Under the pieces are notes generated by a model, which searched no databases, was not told the DNA's origin, and worked only from the letters and a program-made list of their open reading frames with translations. A DNA stretch of 64,000 bases from Quillaja saponaria (taxonomy: Eukaryota > Streptophyta > Magnoliopsida > Fabales > Quillajaceae), in NCBI GenBank assembly GCA_029379385.1, contig CM055612.1:15686001-15750000 (forward strand), given 5' to 3'. Positions within the stretch are counted from its first letter, which is position 1. Each line of letters opens with the position of its first letter. Of this stretch, positions 11,736 to 23,500 are shown in pieces. A program made the position numbers and the translations under genes.

Positions 11736-13860
11736 GAAAGTTCAAGACCAAGAAGTAAAGTTTAATGTCTTCAAGGCTATGGTGTTTCCTTTCAAAGTCG
11801 ATGAATACTATGTAATTGAAGTTATGCATGCAGCAGCAAATGAAAGAGTTCAAGAGTTGTTTACTTATCTTGACACAGCATTACCTTTAAATCACTTTTC
11901 AATTTCTAGGCTACCACCCTTGAAAACTACAAGCTCAATAAGAAAGAAAGTTATCAAGTGGTGGGATCAAATAATAAGACAGCCAAAGCTCTTGAAATAA
12001 ATTTCTAATAGAGATCATGTCATGGCCAATGCAATCTCACGACAAAAACACAAGAGGAATAGGAAGAGATTTATGAACTTTGAAGAAAATAATCTTCCTA
12101 AAGCCTTCATGGCTTGGAAGGACAAGGGCTAACCATACAAAAGTCAAGCTGACGATTATAAATCAAGCCCAACTTAGAAGGCAACCTAAGCTTTTTAACT
12201 TTGCACCTTGGTTTCTAATTAAGTTTTCATGTTTTTGTTGTAGGTACAAGAGTCAAGTATCAAAATACAATTAACATGTTAAAACGAGGCAAAAAACAGT
12301 ATGTTAGGTGCCTCAACGCCAAGAAAGCAACGCCAAAAAATTTAAACAGGGAAAGGATGGTGCCTAAGGGCTACAAAGTTAGCGCCACGACACCAATCAA
12401 TATATGCAACCCATGGCTAGGGTGCCTAGGCACCCAAAAACTGGTGCCACTACAATCCTAATACCCCAGCAAGCCCAGTTTACCCATTTTAACCCCTTTC
12501 AACTTCCTTTCAAGCTTGGACGCTTTAGACACAACTTAGATAAGGAATTATGTTTTTTCTACCTTACTTAAATGCCAAGGAGTATTTCTATCCTTATTCC
12601 TTCTGAATATCTTTAACATTGAGGGCAATGCTGATCTTAACTTTGGGGGTGTTTGGTTATTTTGTTTTGATATATGATGCTTGTAGTTTCCCGTATGGTG
12701 TTTAGTTAGCCAAGATGTTATTCTTCTTTTATGATGAAATCTCTCATCCTATGATATTATATTAGTTTTCACATGCTCTTGACATTCATGTTAAAATTTT
12801 GAGTTAGTAGCATTATAGGATGTGATTTCCAACACTTTTATACATTTGATATTTTTCTTGGAATTGTGTTGCTTATTTAGAGACTGTTTCTATTTAGGAA
12901 GCTCATATTTAGTTAGGAACCTTATAAATGTGTTTTGATTCTCTCTTGAGGCAAAATCCTAGACAATGCTAAGTTAATAACATGATTTAAGCCATCTTTC
13001 GACCGTTTGAGCCTTTCAAGCTTACCTTGTTTTATTGTATAGCCTTAGTTACCCCATTGAGCCAAACATTGCCTTTTCTTTGACACCCACAAAAATTTTG
13101 CCTAGCCATTTTAATATTCCAGTTTTGAAGACTTAGTTTTAAGCATGTTGATCATTCTAAGAATATCTTGAGCTATACTAAGAAAAGGAAGAAAGGTTAT
13201 TGTTACATATAAAAAAGAAAAAAAAAAGGCTAAAAAGCATATGTTTATGCCTCTTGCTCACCTCTATATTCATAATGAAAAGACATAAGTTTAGGGGTGT
13301 GACACGAGTTTGGCAAAAGAAAAAAGAAAGAAAGAAAAGTATATGAAAGTGGAGAAGAGAGAAAAAGCCAAGTATGAGAGGGTTGGTGAGTTGTAAAAAA
13401 ACCTTTCCAAGGTCTAGATTGATCTTCGTGCTTAGGGTAACTTAAGCGTTAAAATTTCCTTTATCATATTGTTACCTTAGCCTATGTTACAAGCTTAATA
13501 AAGACCTATTGATCTTTAATCTTTGACCTAGTGGAGTTTACATTAGTGAAGAGAGAGTGGAAAAGCACACATATAGGTTTGAATGCTAAATGAGATTTTA
13601 CTTAGACATAAACTTATTTAGATTGCATGCATTCCTTTGTTAAAAGATCGTTATACACATACTGGAAATCCATTTGAATTTGATACTTGCTTTTAAATTA
13701 AATCATGAATTTGAGTGATACTTATGGTTGACATTGATTTATGTTCATGTGAAATTTTTGAGAGCATGTTGGGATTTCATTATGTTTGGGTGATGCATTT
13801 TGGGCTATTAGCTTTTGTTAGTGTTTTTAGTTTTCTTTTGCTCAGGGACTAGCAAAATCT
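11736..13860 (+). other. Element interior lacking pol
   Basis: After 12000 only short stretches look coding (for example NFEENNLPKAFMAWKDKG near 12080). A palindromic word GGTGCCTAGGCACC lies at about 12419. From 12470 to 13860 the DNA is AT-rich, non-coding and resembles the long 3' spacer of Athila elements. I saw no YxDD box, RNase H motif or HHCC zinc finger in any frame. The short open frames at 12080-12461 have no family signature. Confidence 0.55.
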
Positions 13861-13874
13861 AAAGTTTGGGGGTG
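13861..13874 (+). other. Polypurine tract next to 3' LTR
   Basis: AAAGTTTGGGGGTG lies immediately before the TGATAACTC start of the 3' LTR. This is the expected place for plus-strand priming and has the form common in this gypsy group. Confidence 0.6.
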
Positions 13875-15236
13875 TGATAACTCTTGAAAATAGAGTTATT
13901 TTACATTCTTTTACTTATATTAATTTAGCTATGTTCTAGAGCTTTAGTTGGCTTTTGCTTAGTTTTAGTTGAATTCCTAGTTGAGTTTGTTTTATATTAG
14001 GATATTGATTCCTAGTTATTTTAGATTAGGATTTAGGTGTTTATGTTTTGAAGGTCTAATATAAGATGGAGTCCCATTGGAAGTCAAATTCGGGCTCAAA
14101 ACACGCAAGACAATGGAAACTACCTAAGAGTCTAGCGCCCTAGCGCTAGGAATTCCAAGGAGGGCATTGTGGCTCTATAAAACTAAGGCCTCGGCACCTA
14201 AGTCATTGCTTTGTTGATTTTTCAGGCCACGGCTCCAGGAAGTTTAGGCCGCAGCATCGAAGCTATTCCTAATCTGAATTAAAGTGACATTAAGGGTTTT
14301 TAAGCCTGTAAAAGATGGATTACCTTCAAGATTTATGTACAATTAGAAACACATGTTAGCAAATTTTTTCTAGAGTATTAGAGCTTGTCAATGGTGTAAG
14401 GAAGCAAAAGGGGCAAGGATCATAAGAGCTTGACAATCGAAAATCTTCATAGCTTTCTTAATTTCTACTCCTTCTTTACTTTTACAGTATTCTTTTGATG
14501 TTCATTATTGTTGAAACCATGTTTACACTAAGTAGCATGGAGTAGTTTCTTTTATAGAATTACAACTAGAACTCAACATGTAGCTTGATATTATGTTATG
14601 TATGGATTGCATAGGTTTTGTCATATAATTTTAATTAGTTCATTCTATGTTTAATGCTTCTAATTGATTGGTCATCTCTTAGATTGAATTGGAAAACCTA
14701 AAGGAACTTGGGAAGGGGAATTTAGGTTAAGCCTTTAATGAATTTGCACTTGTTTGAATTCAACACATGTTGTTGAGTTTGATTTGTGTATAGGATAGGA
14801 ATATACCAATATGCCATGTGTAGCCAATTTAGGTCTATTCTTAATGAGCCTTTCTTAACTCAATTCATATAGGAATATAGTGAATTGGTTAAATAAGATA
14901 TTATTATAAGACATAGGACTATGCTTATAATTATTCAAGAACCCTAGGTTAATAATTCTTTGTCATAACTAAGCAAAACAAAATAATAATAATTCAAGTG
15001 AAGTGTTGAGGGAAGTTGTAGTTCTAGGTTTATCTCCAGTTTATTCTTTTGTTAATTTGCTTTTAGTTTATCATTAGTTCATAATCTACCCAAATTTCAG
15101 TTGTTTGACTAAAATTGGAATTACTAATGTTAATACTTAGCATAATATTTTAAAACTTCTCATGGGAACGATAATTTACTTACTCTATATTACTCGAGGG
15201 CGATACGTGTGCTTATGTTTATTAAAACCCATATCA
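13875..15236 (+). mobile_element. 3' LTR of Athila-like element
   Basis: It starts TGATAACTC and ends AAACCCATATCA, 1362 bases, and aligns with 7074-8240 and 8734-9561 over their shared parts. A short block at about 14110-14270 (CGCCCTAGCGCTAGG and GGCACCTAAG words) is GC-rich and poorly conserved, while the flanks of that block are well conserved. Confidence 0.85.
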
Positions 15237-16394
15237 ATCATTAAATCGATCATTCTTAACATTTGAGCTAACATAAAATGTACTAGTCTAACAAGGTAAT
15301 TAATTCCCATTATTTTATTGTACTCTTAACACTCGATCACTCTGCATCATTACAATTTATATAGTCTTATTCAATTATTAACACAATGAAATTTAATATC
15401 TATATGGCACTATTATTTATCATGTACTATAGTGGCTAACTAATTTTCTAGAATTAACATAGGAAATACTAGAGCGGGGTGGGAGGTTAGAAAGTAAAAC
15501 ATATATGCACAATGTTTTTATAGTGGTTACTAGAAACACTCGACTATTCTACTTCTTAAGACACCACTGGAGAGTTCTATTAACCATTGATATTTCTAAT
15601 TTAGGGAATCAACAACTTTATGACCCTTTACATGGAAACTAAACCTCTTTGATCACTTACAGGGAGATCACTGTCATCTATTCAATTTCAGGGAGACTAG
15701 TACCCTCTGTTCAATTCTAGAATTGAAAACATACCCCTTTACACATAAGTTACATAACTTGTCTTTTCCTCACAAGAAAGGATTTATAATTGATTTTACC
15801 CAATCACAAAGTCATATGACTTGGGATGAGTTTAACAACAAAGATATGAAAGTTTTCCTTTTTGTGAATGATGAGGATATGAAAGTATAAACTCAAAGAT
15901 TATCTTGATCATATTCTTCAGTTTGTATTATTCCTCTTTTCTGTGGTGATCACTCACACTGATATTCATCAAAGTTCTCCACTTCATAGTGCTTCTTCAA
16001 AGAATAATCGTTATTTTGATAATTTGACTATTTGGAAAATAAAGATAAGAACATATTCATTGGGTAGAGTCCTTGCAGTTGCTTCATAAAAGCTTTTTTT
16101 TCATTCATGTCCAATCTTGAACTGTTATTCAATTTCAAACTCAATTATCTATTTGAAAAAAACTTGATATCATACTTGACTTTTTTTCTTTTGATGTGAG
16201 ATGTTGCACAGTGATTAGGTACAATAAATTAATTTCAAATGAATTTTAATATAGCAGAGAATGGCAGTTGTTGAGAAGATTTCTGGATCAGTCATTTCTC
16301 TTTTAAGTATTCAAATAGAGTTTCAATGGCTTCCAATTTTAAACTATTTTCAATAAAAAAATGATGTGTTTTATTTATGTTCGACAAGTCCTTA
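15237..16394. other. Intergenic, no gene seen
   Basis: AT-rich sequence with no long frames and no recognised element motif. It separates the full Athila-like element from the solo LTR, and probably joined 17787 before the solo LTR inserted. Confidence 0.5.
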
Positions 16395-17786
16395 GTAAAT
16401 GATAACTCTTGAAAAAAGAGTTATTTTACATTCTTTTACTCATATTAATTTAGCTATATTCTAGAGTTTTAATTAGTTTTTGCTTAATATTAGTTGAATT
16501 CCTAGTTGAGTTCGTATTAGATTAGGATGTTGATTCCTAGTTGTTTTAGGATTAGATTTAGGTGTTTTATAGGAGTTCTAACTTGTTTTAATATAGTCCT
16601 TTTATTTTGAAGGTTAATACAAGAAGAAGCCCTATTGGAAGTTAAATTTGGGCTCAAAATGCCCAAGACAAATAAGCTGCCCAAAAGAGTGGCGTGCCAA
16701 AAAACTAGTACGATGGAGCCAGGAAGTTGAGGGCGCACCCAAGCCATAGCCAAATTGCCTAGTTTTGTCGATTTTTGAGGTTGTGGCTTTGGGAAACTTA
16801 GGTCGCTGCACTGGCGTGATTCCTAGTTCGAATTGAAGTGAAATTGAGGGTTTTTAAGCCTCTAAAAGAGGGACTACCTTGAGGACATTTACACACAATT
16901 AGAGACACAAGTTAGCAACATTTTTCTGGAGTATTAGAGCTTGTCAAAGGTGCAAGGAAGCAAAAGGGGCAAGGATCATAGGAGCTTGAAGACCGACAAC
17001 CATCAGAGCTTTCTCTATTTCTACTCATTCTTTACTTTTATTGTATTCTTTTGATGTTTATTATTGTTGAAACCATGTTTACACTAAGTAATATGGAGTA
17101 GTTTCTTTTCTAGAATTGCAACTAGAACTCAACATGTAGCTTGATATTATGTTATATATGGATTGCTTAGGTTTTGATTTATGATTTATCTAATTTGTTT
17201 TATGTTTAAATCTTCTAATTGACTGGCCATCTCTTAGTTTAAATTAAGAAACCCACAGGAAATTGGGAAAAGGAATTTAGGTCAAGCCTTGAATGAATTA
17301 GCACTTGTTTAAATTCAACACATGTTATTGAGTTTGATTTGTGTATAGGATAGGAATATACTTATATGTTTTGTGTAGCCAATTTAGGTACGATCTTAAT
17401 GACTTGTATAATTTAATTCACATAGGAATATGGTGAATTGGTTAATTGATATATTATTATAAGACATAGGAATGTGCTTATAATTGATTAAGAATCCTAG
17501 GTTAATAATTCTTTGTCATAACTAAGCAAGGCCAAATAATAATAATTTAAGTAAAGTGTTGAAGGAAGTTGTAGTTCTAGGTTTATCTCTAGTTTAATCT
17601 TGTATTGTTTTAGTTTATAATTAGTTTATAATCTACCCAAATTTCAGTTGTTTGAATAAAATTGGAATTACTAATTTTAATACTAAGCATAATATTTGAA
17701 AACTCCTCGTGGGAACAACCTCTACTTACTTTATATTACTTGTGGATGATACATATGCTTATGTATGTAAAATCCACATCAGTAAA
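16395..17786 (+). mobile_element. Solo LTR with GTAAA target duplication
   Basis: An Athila-like LTR at 16400-17781 (TGATAACTC to AATCCACATCA, 1382 bases) stands alone. It is flanked on both sides by the same five bases, GTAAA (16395-16399 and 17782-17786). No primer site, coding region or polypurine tract adjoins it. The perfect duplication means one complete element inserted here, and its interior was later removed by recombination between its two LTRs. Confidence 0.92.
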
Positions 17787-19796
17787 ACTCTTCTAATAGA
17801 TGCCAATTAGTATTATGCATCTTTTATCTTTTCAATCCTCAAGCTCTTGGATTGAGCAAAGCCATGAGAGAGCTTTGATAACTTATTCTTAAGGATCTTA
17901 ATGATGCACATGCAACATGCATTACACTTCAAGAGTGAGTCAGCATTAGATGATCTTAATTGGTTAAATTACTAATTTAATTTTCGACCGTACTTTAGAC
18001 TATAATAATTTCAACAATTTATATCACGCTTCAGCATAAAACCATTTATCAAAATGGTGTTCTTTATCCCTTTAGTCTTTTTTTTTTTCTAGCTTTTATG
18101 TTATTAGCAGATTTCTGATTTTATAAAACAATGTGTATCACTTATGTAGCAAGCTAGCTATATAACTCATAATAAAATATTTTTGCTTGATTTCAATAGG
18201 TAATAATAGTAGAAAGTGATTTCAGCTGATAGCTTATAAAGCGCTTTAATGATGGTTTTAGTGAATAGCTCTTTTCAGCAATTGTCCTTCTAAAATTTTG
18301 GTCATCTTATACAACAGAGACTTTTCATCTTCAGCATATTATGATTTGATTGCCACTTTGTGTTTCAGCACTTGATATATCTGTTGATGCTATCTTTTTA
18401 GCACTTGACTCTTTAATGGATGAATATGATTAATGAAACAGGGTTTTCACTTTGTTGATTTTGTATCAACAAGTCAATTAAGGAAAACCACACAAAATTG
18501 TATGTTGCATTCTTTTAGTGGTTCTTCAATCCTGTGAGAAATGTCTTCAGAGGATGTATTGAGAATTGTAAAGTTTAAAGTGCAATCCTTATTTAGCTTT
18601 TGAGCACCTTTGTAGGACTTTAATCAATAACGCTAGATGAAGCAAAAAGTTCAGGCAGCTCTGGTTGATTCTCTTTATGAGTGGGTACATGAAAATAATC
18701 ATTGATTAATTTCTCAATAATTATAAGAAAGTTAATTGACTAATCTAATCAAGAGATAAGTTCAATTTTCTGGACAAATTAGAATCAGAAAATCAACAGG
18801 AACAAAATATTATTTTGTAAGGAGTAAAACTAAATCACAAGATGATATAACACAACCTACATTCATAAAACAAAATCTACCCAGTCTCATTGAATCTCAG
18901 TGTTTGCTCAACCTAAATAGTCTATTACCAAAGAGTGTGACAGGAAATAATAAGTTGATCGCCGAATCCATCCATGTTTGAGATGTTATGTGTGCCTAAA
19001 CCCCCTTATAACCCAAAATCAAAACCGGAGTTAACAACCATAGTGACTGAGATTTAATCCCATTAAGAGTCTATAATAGAATTCTAGGAAATTCAAGAGC
19101 AACAAGTTGAGTTTACTCTTCTAGAACCAAAGATTGAAAGTCCAAACAATGATGTTATAGAGGTTCAAGAGCGAATTTTAGAAGTTGATGAAGGCCAGCA
19201 CGTCATTAGCAAAACCAAAAGTATAATATGATGAGATTCAAGTTGAAAAATGGGTTCTAGTTGACAAAAAGGCTCAAACTAAAGCGAAGAATGAATGAAG
19301 ATCTTCAAATTATCATTTATCAAGTTGAAGTGAAGACCAAATAAGCTCAAAGTATCCCTAAGATCTACTCTATTGTTTGTGAACCAAGTACACACCTATT
19401 AATCTAATGAATAAGGATTTACCTCTTGAAACAAGTAGGACGAACTTTGTTAATTCCAACTAATCTAACCGGATCATTAATTCCCATTATTAATGATCCT
19501 AATAAGGGATGTTTAAGAATGAAAGTTAAGGAAATGTATCTCATAAACATGATCACATCGTGGTTCTTATTTCCATTGTTTTTATTTTGTTAATTATAGA
19601 GAATTAATTAGCAAATAAAGTATATTATAAATAATAGTGTCATATAGTTATTAAATAATTTCATTGTATTAATAATTGAATAAAATTATATTAATTGTAA
19701 TATGCCATACACATCTAATGTTATTGGCTTGTATGGCATACTATTAGAAGAAGATCTTATAGACATATTGGCTATGATATAAGAACACCTTATAAA
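17787..19796. other. Intergenic, no gene seen
   Basis: About 2 kb of AT-rich sequence. A weak plus-strand translation near 19090-19200 (LQEQQ..., EPKIESPNNDVIEVQE) reads like a decayed polyprotein, but stops are frequent and I could not assign a family. Confidence 0.4.
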
Positions 19797-19861
19797 AATT
19801 GTTTAATGCAACTTATTTTGATTTAATTATAAGCATTTTTGTTCTACTAAAAGCACTTATT

Positions 19862-19894
<33 letters not shown>

Positions 19895-19985
19895 AATAAA
19901 TTAAATTAAATCTTTTTAACTATGCTAAGTGCTTTATTAAAATAAGTTGTTGAGCAAGCTAAATATAGCTTATTCAAAAAGCTAT
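19797..19985. mobile_element. Palindromic MITE-like element with poly-A loop
   Basis: The left arm (AACTTATTTTGATTTAATTATAAGC, AAAAGCACTTA) and the right arm (TAAGTGCTTTATTAAAATAAGTT) are inverted copies around a run of about 31 A residues from 19863. Small palindromic repeats with AAGCACTTA/TAAGTGCTT arms are common non-autonomous DNA elements in plants. Ends and target duplication were not resolved. Confidence 0.4.
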
Positions 19986-20018
19986 TTTTATTTTTGGTTT
20001 CTCTTCCATGATTCTTTT

Positions 20019-20260
20019 AGAATTAATTACACTTTTGATTTTTATAATTTACATTCATTCACAATTTAGTCTCTTATGATCTTAAAATGATGCAACGGGT
20101 CCATGTAATTTCGAAATAGTTCTAGTTATGTCCTTCCCATCAAGTATCGTTCCTTTTAACATTTACATGATATGGCTTAATGGAGGCTTGCATATCATCC
20201 TACGTGGCTATTAGGAGGCTGGATAGACCTAAAACCAACCTAAAACAATGTCGTTTCATC
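20019..20260 (+). repeat. Left terminal inverted repeat of MULE
   Basis: It matches the minus strand of 31990-32221 plus 32593-32640. Shared words include AATTAATTA.ACTTTTG, AAAATGATGCAA, TTTCGAAATAGT/TTTGAAATAGT, TTAGTTATGTCC and ATCCTACGTGGCTA. Long inverted repeats of a few hundred bases are typical of MULEs. Confidence 0.72.
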
Positions 20261-20518
20261 TAAAACTAGTATTTATTCTCCAATCCCTTTGACAGATTAG
20301 GGATTTCTTCAATTTAAGGGATTCTAAGTTCAAAAAACTCCATTGTTAAGGATTTGTGAGAGACCACTTATTAGCGTTTTGCTAGAGGTTGGGTTCACGA
20401 GCGGGTTTGATGGAATGGGTAGACATAATGAATCCTTCTCAAATTTTTCAAACTATACTAGTAGTGAAGTCATTGATGGTCTCATGTTGTGAAATTATGG
20501 AGAGCATGCAATGATCGT

Positions 20519-23500
20519 TGTTAGAAACTCCATGTATATGGGTAGTCATTAATTGTATGGTTTTGTTTTAATAAGACGGGCTTAAGGTTTGGTCAACTTG
20601 AGACATGCTGGTAAAAGCCTATATAGTTTATGTGATCATTTTGGATAGGACTTAAGCACACTTCTTGTTTAGTTAAATGTAGATTGGCAGTAAGTGTAGG
20701 CTAAGTGACTTTAAGAGTCTTTAATGGGAGGACTCTTAGGATTTATCTGAGGATAAATAAGCTAAGTCCACTCTTATTTCTCAATATGCGTATCATACCC
20801 CATTGAGAGCTACCACTAAATACAGAGAGTACAGAAAGGAAGACCTAGCTGTATAAACATTTTATTGAGGCATGCTTATTTGAGATTTTACATATCCGCT
20901 ACTATGGCTCAATCAAGTATGCAAGCTTTATTGTTAACGTGTTTTAAATTCATATATGTGATCCATTAAATATTTAACATGTGGTATCAAAGTTAGATAT
21001 ACATGGATTTAGAACCTTGAAATTTATTTAATTGACATAAAAATAGGGTTCATTTAAGTTAGATTTTTAAACTCAAAAATCGAAACCTTAAATGTATGAA
21101 ATTGAATTATTAATGTTAGGGGTTTTGTCCCTCTTTGAAATATCTTCAATTTGATATATTATTTGTAACATTTCATCAACTATAGGTTGAGAAATTTGGA
21201 TTTTAAGATTCGATTTGACATAAAATTGAATTTTAATTTTTGGGTTAAAAAAGTTATTATTTCATGTTATTTTGATCTATTATGATAATGGTTTTTGCCT
21301 CTAGTATATTTCTAAATTCATTAGAAACCAATCGAATGTGTGGAATCACATAATTTTGAGATATTCAAATTAAAACTCTTGAGTTAGAGTTAGGGTTCAT
21401 AATTTTAAATTCAATTATTTGGATAAATTGACTATTAAAACAAAATTAATTTGGAGTTTTTGTTAGATTAGTTATTTTAATCAAAACCTATAAAAAATTT
21501 CAAGTTTAAACTAAATTTTTAGGTGAAAAACAAAAGAAAACATAGTGGAAAGTTGAATTAGGACTCATAGACCTGGATTCGCTGCAAAATGGGTCAAATC
21601 TGGCCTAGTTGGAGCTTGAAGAAGCTGCCAGCCCCATTCAGGAGGAACCCCACTCATGCCAAAGGAGAGTGTCATCCACCCTGTACCCTCTTGTGGTCTT
21701 CTGCTCCAAAAAATTTCATGATATTTTTTATTTGAATTTTCCAATTTTATGATACGGTTATATTTGGAAAATTATATGTATAAATTATAGTATTAGTATA
21801 TGCTATGTTGTTATGTTTAAAACTAATATAATTGCACATATATAATTATTGAGGCTAGTTTGATTTTCATATTTTATATGTTATGAAACTAAAAACAGTA
21901 GGTACTCTCCTTGTTAAGAGCTAAATATTTTCGTACTCTCTCATGTTTTTAAAACATGTGTTAGTAGAAACTTTTGTTTTGATTCAATTTTGTTTAAAGT
22001 TTGCAACATTCATTAAGTGATCTTTTGAGATAATTTTGAATAGTATTTCAGTTCAGAAGGATAACTTAGAGTACTTAAATTTTCCCAACTTGAAAAGTCT
22101 TATAGGTTTATATAGATGGTTGCCACCAAAATGGTCTATCTGTATAGATTTGTGGGACTTTTGAAAGCTATAGTATAGGATATTTCTTAAATTATTGCAT
22201 ATAATTTCCTGCCCCAAGGGGGTTATTATATATTTTAGTTTTGGAAAATATATGAAACATATGGTTTAGGGTATACCGACCTAGAAGGTTTATCTGCCCA
22301 AAGAGCATAGACTTTTTGAAAGCTAGGATACTTTAATTTTAGTTTCATGAGCTGATCATAAGATCCAAATAGCATGTTTTTATTCTCTACACAAAGAGGA
22401 GCTTGTAATGATGCACTTTGGATTCATGTAAAATAAATTCTTATTCTTAATCATTTCGTATCCATTTTAATTGACATATTACATTCCTGGCTTAGAAGAT
22501 TTATCTGCCCAAAAGGGATAGACGTTTCGAAACCTGGGATGCTCTCATGTTTCAGTTTTATGGTCGAACGTAAGATCCTAATGGCATATTGCATTCTCTA
22601 CCCAAAGGGGAGTTTGCAATGATGTGCCTTGAAATCATGAAGAATAAGTTTTATTTTTTTTATTAATTACCCAAATTCGTTGGCACATTGCATTCTTTTA
22701 TTTTCAATCATCACATTTGTTGTTAGCAACTATACTGCTTGTATTAGATTGTTAAATAGGTCATATTTTAATCAATAGAAGCAAGACATTGAATTTATCC
22801 TAAAGATTATGGACATGATTTAACCATGTATTTTATAATCTTGTTGCTCTTCATGTTGTTAGAGTTGATACTTAGAAATAAGTTTGGAATATAGGAGAAA
22901 TCTAATAGGTTAAGCTTTATCCGTCTTAAAATGTCTATCTCTTAACACTTCACAAGTGGTTTCTTCGAAATTGAGGGTGACTTTTAAGTTTCTCAATTCA
23001 AACGTAGATTTAGCAAGTAAATTTAGGGTAAGTTGAAGCATACTTATCACAAGAAATCTCAAGATGTTGAAAGGCATGGTAATGGTCAGAAATCTATTGT
23101 GGGCAGTTCTAAGTTTGTCATGAAAATGGACATAATATGCTTCTAGTGAAGTACAAGAGGTCATGTGAAGGCATGTTGTCTTAAATTCACATCTTGGTTA
23201 TAAAACCAAGAAATGTAAACCAAAAAATGTGTTTAAAAGGAACCCAAGTGAATTAGAGGTAAAATCTTCAGTCTGGAATGACATCAAAGTGGATTCATTG
23301 GAGTCGTATTTTCATGACTCAAAAGTGATTTTAAACATGTTGGTGGAATTTAATTTTAATTTCCTCATTTGACAAAATGGTCATTTTATTTTTTGAGTTG
23401 GGTGATTTTAAATTTCATATGCTTTAAATTCTAAAATTATTAGTGGATGAGTTTAACTCCTCTAAATGTAATACTCATCTTTTCATATTGAGAAAATTTG

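Larger units (their letters stand above)
8734..15236 (+). mobile_element. Athila-like Ty3/gypsy element, gag-protease only
   Basis: Order seen: 5' LTR (8734-9561), primer-binding site (9569-9586), gag (9791-10980), protease (about 11140-11735), non-coding tail, polypurine tract (13861-13874) and 3' LTR (13875-15236). Flanks are ATTAT before the left LTR and ATCAT after the right one, a five-base target duplication with one transition. No reverse transcriptase, RNase H or integrase motif is present between protease and 3' LTR, so the element could only have moved with help, or lost that part by deletion. All frames contain stops. Gag and protease match the Athila lineage in style. Confidence 0.82.

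Noticed and set aside
7069..15241. Perfect target duplication for the full Athila-like element
   Set aside because: The flanks are ATTAT and ATCAT, so only an imperfect match can be claimed.
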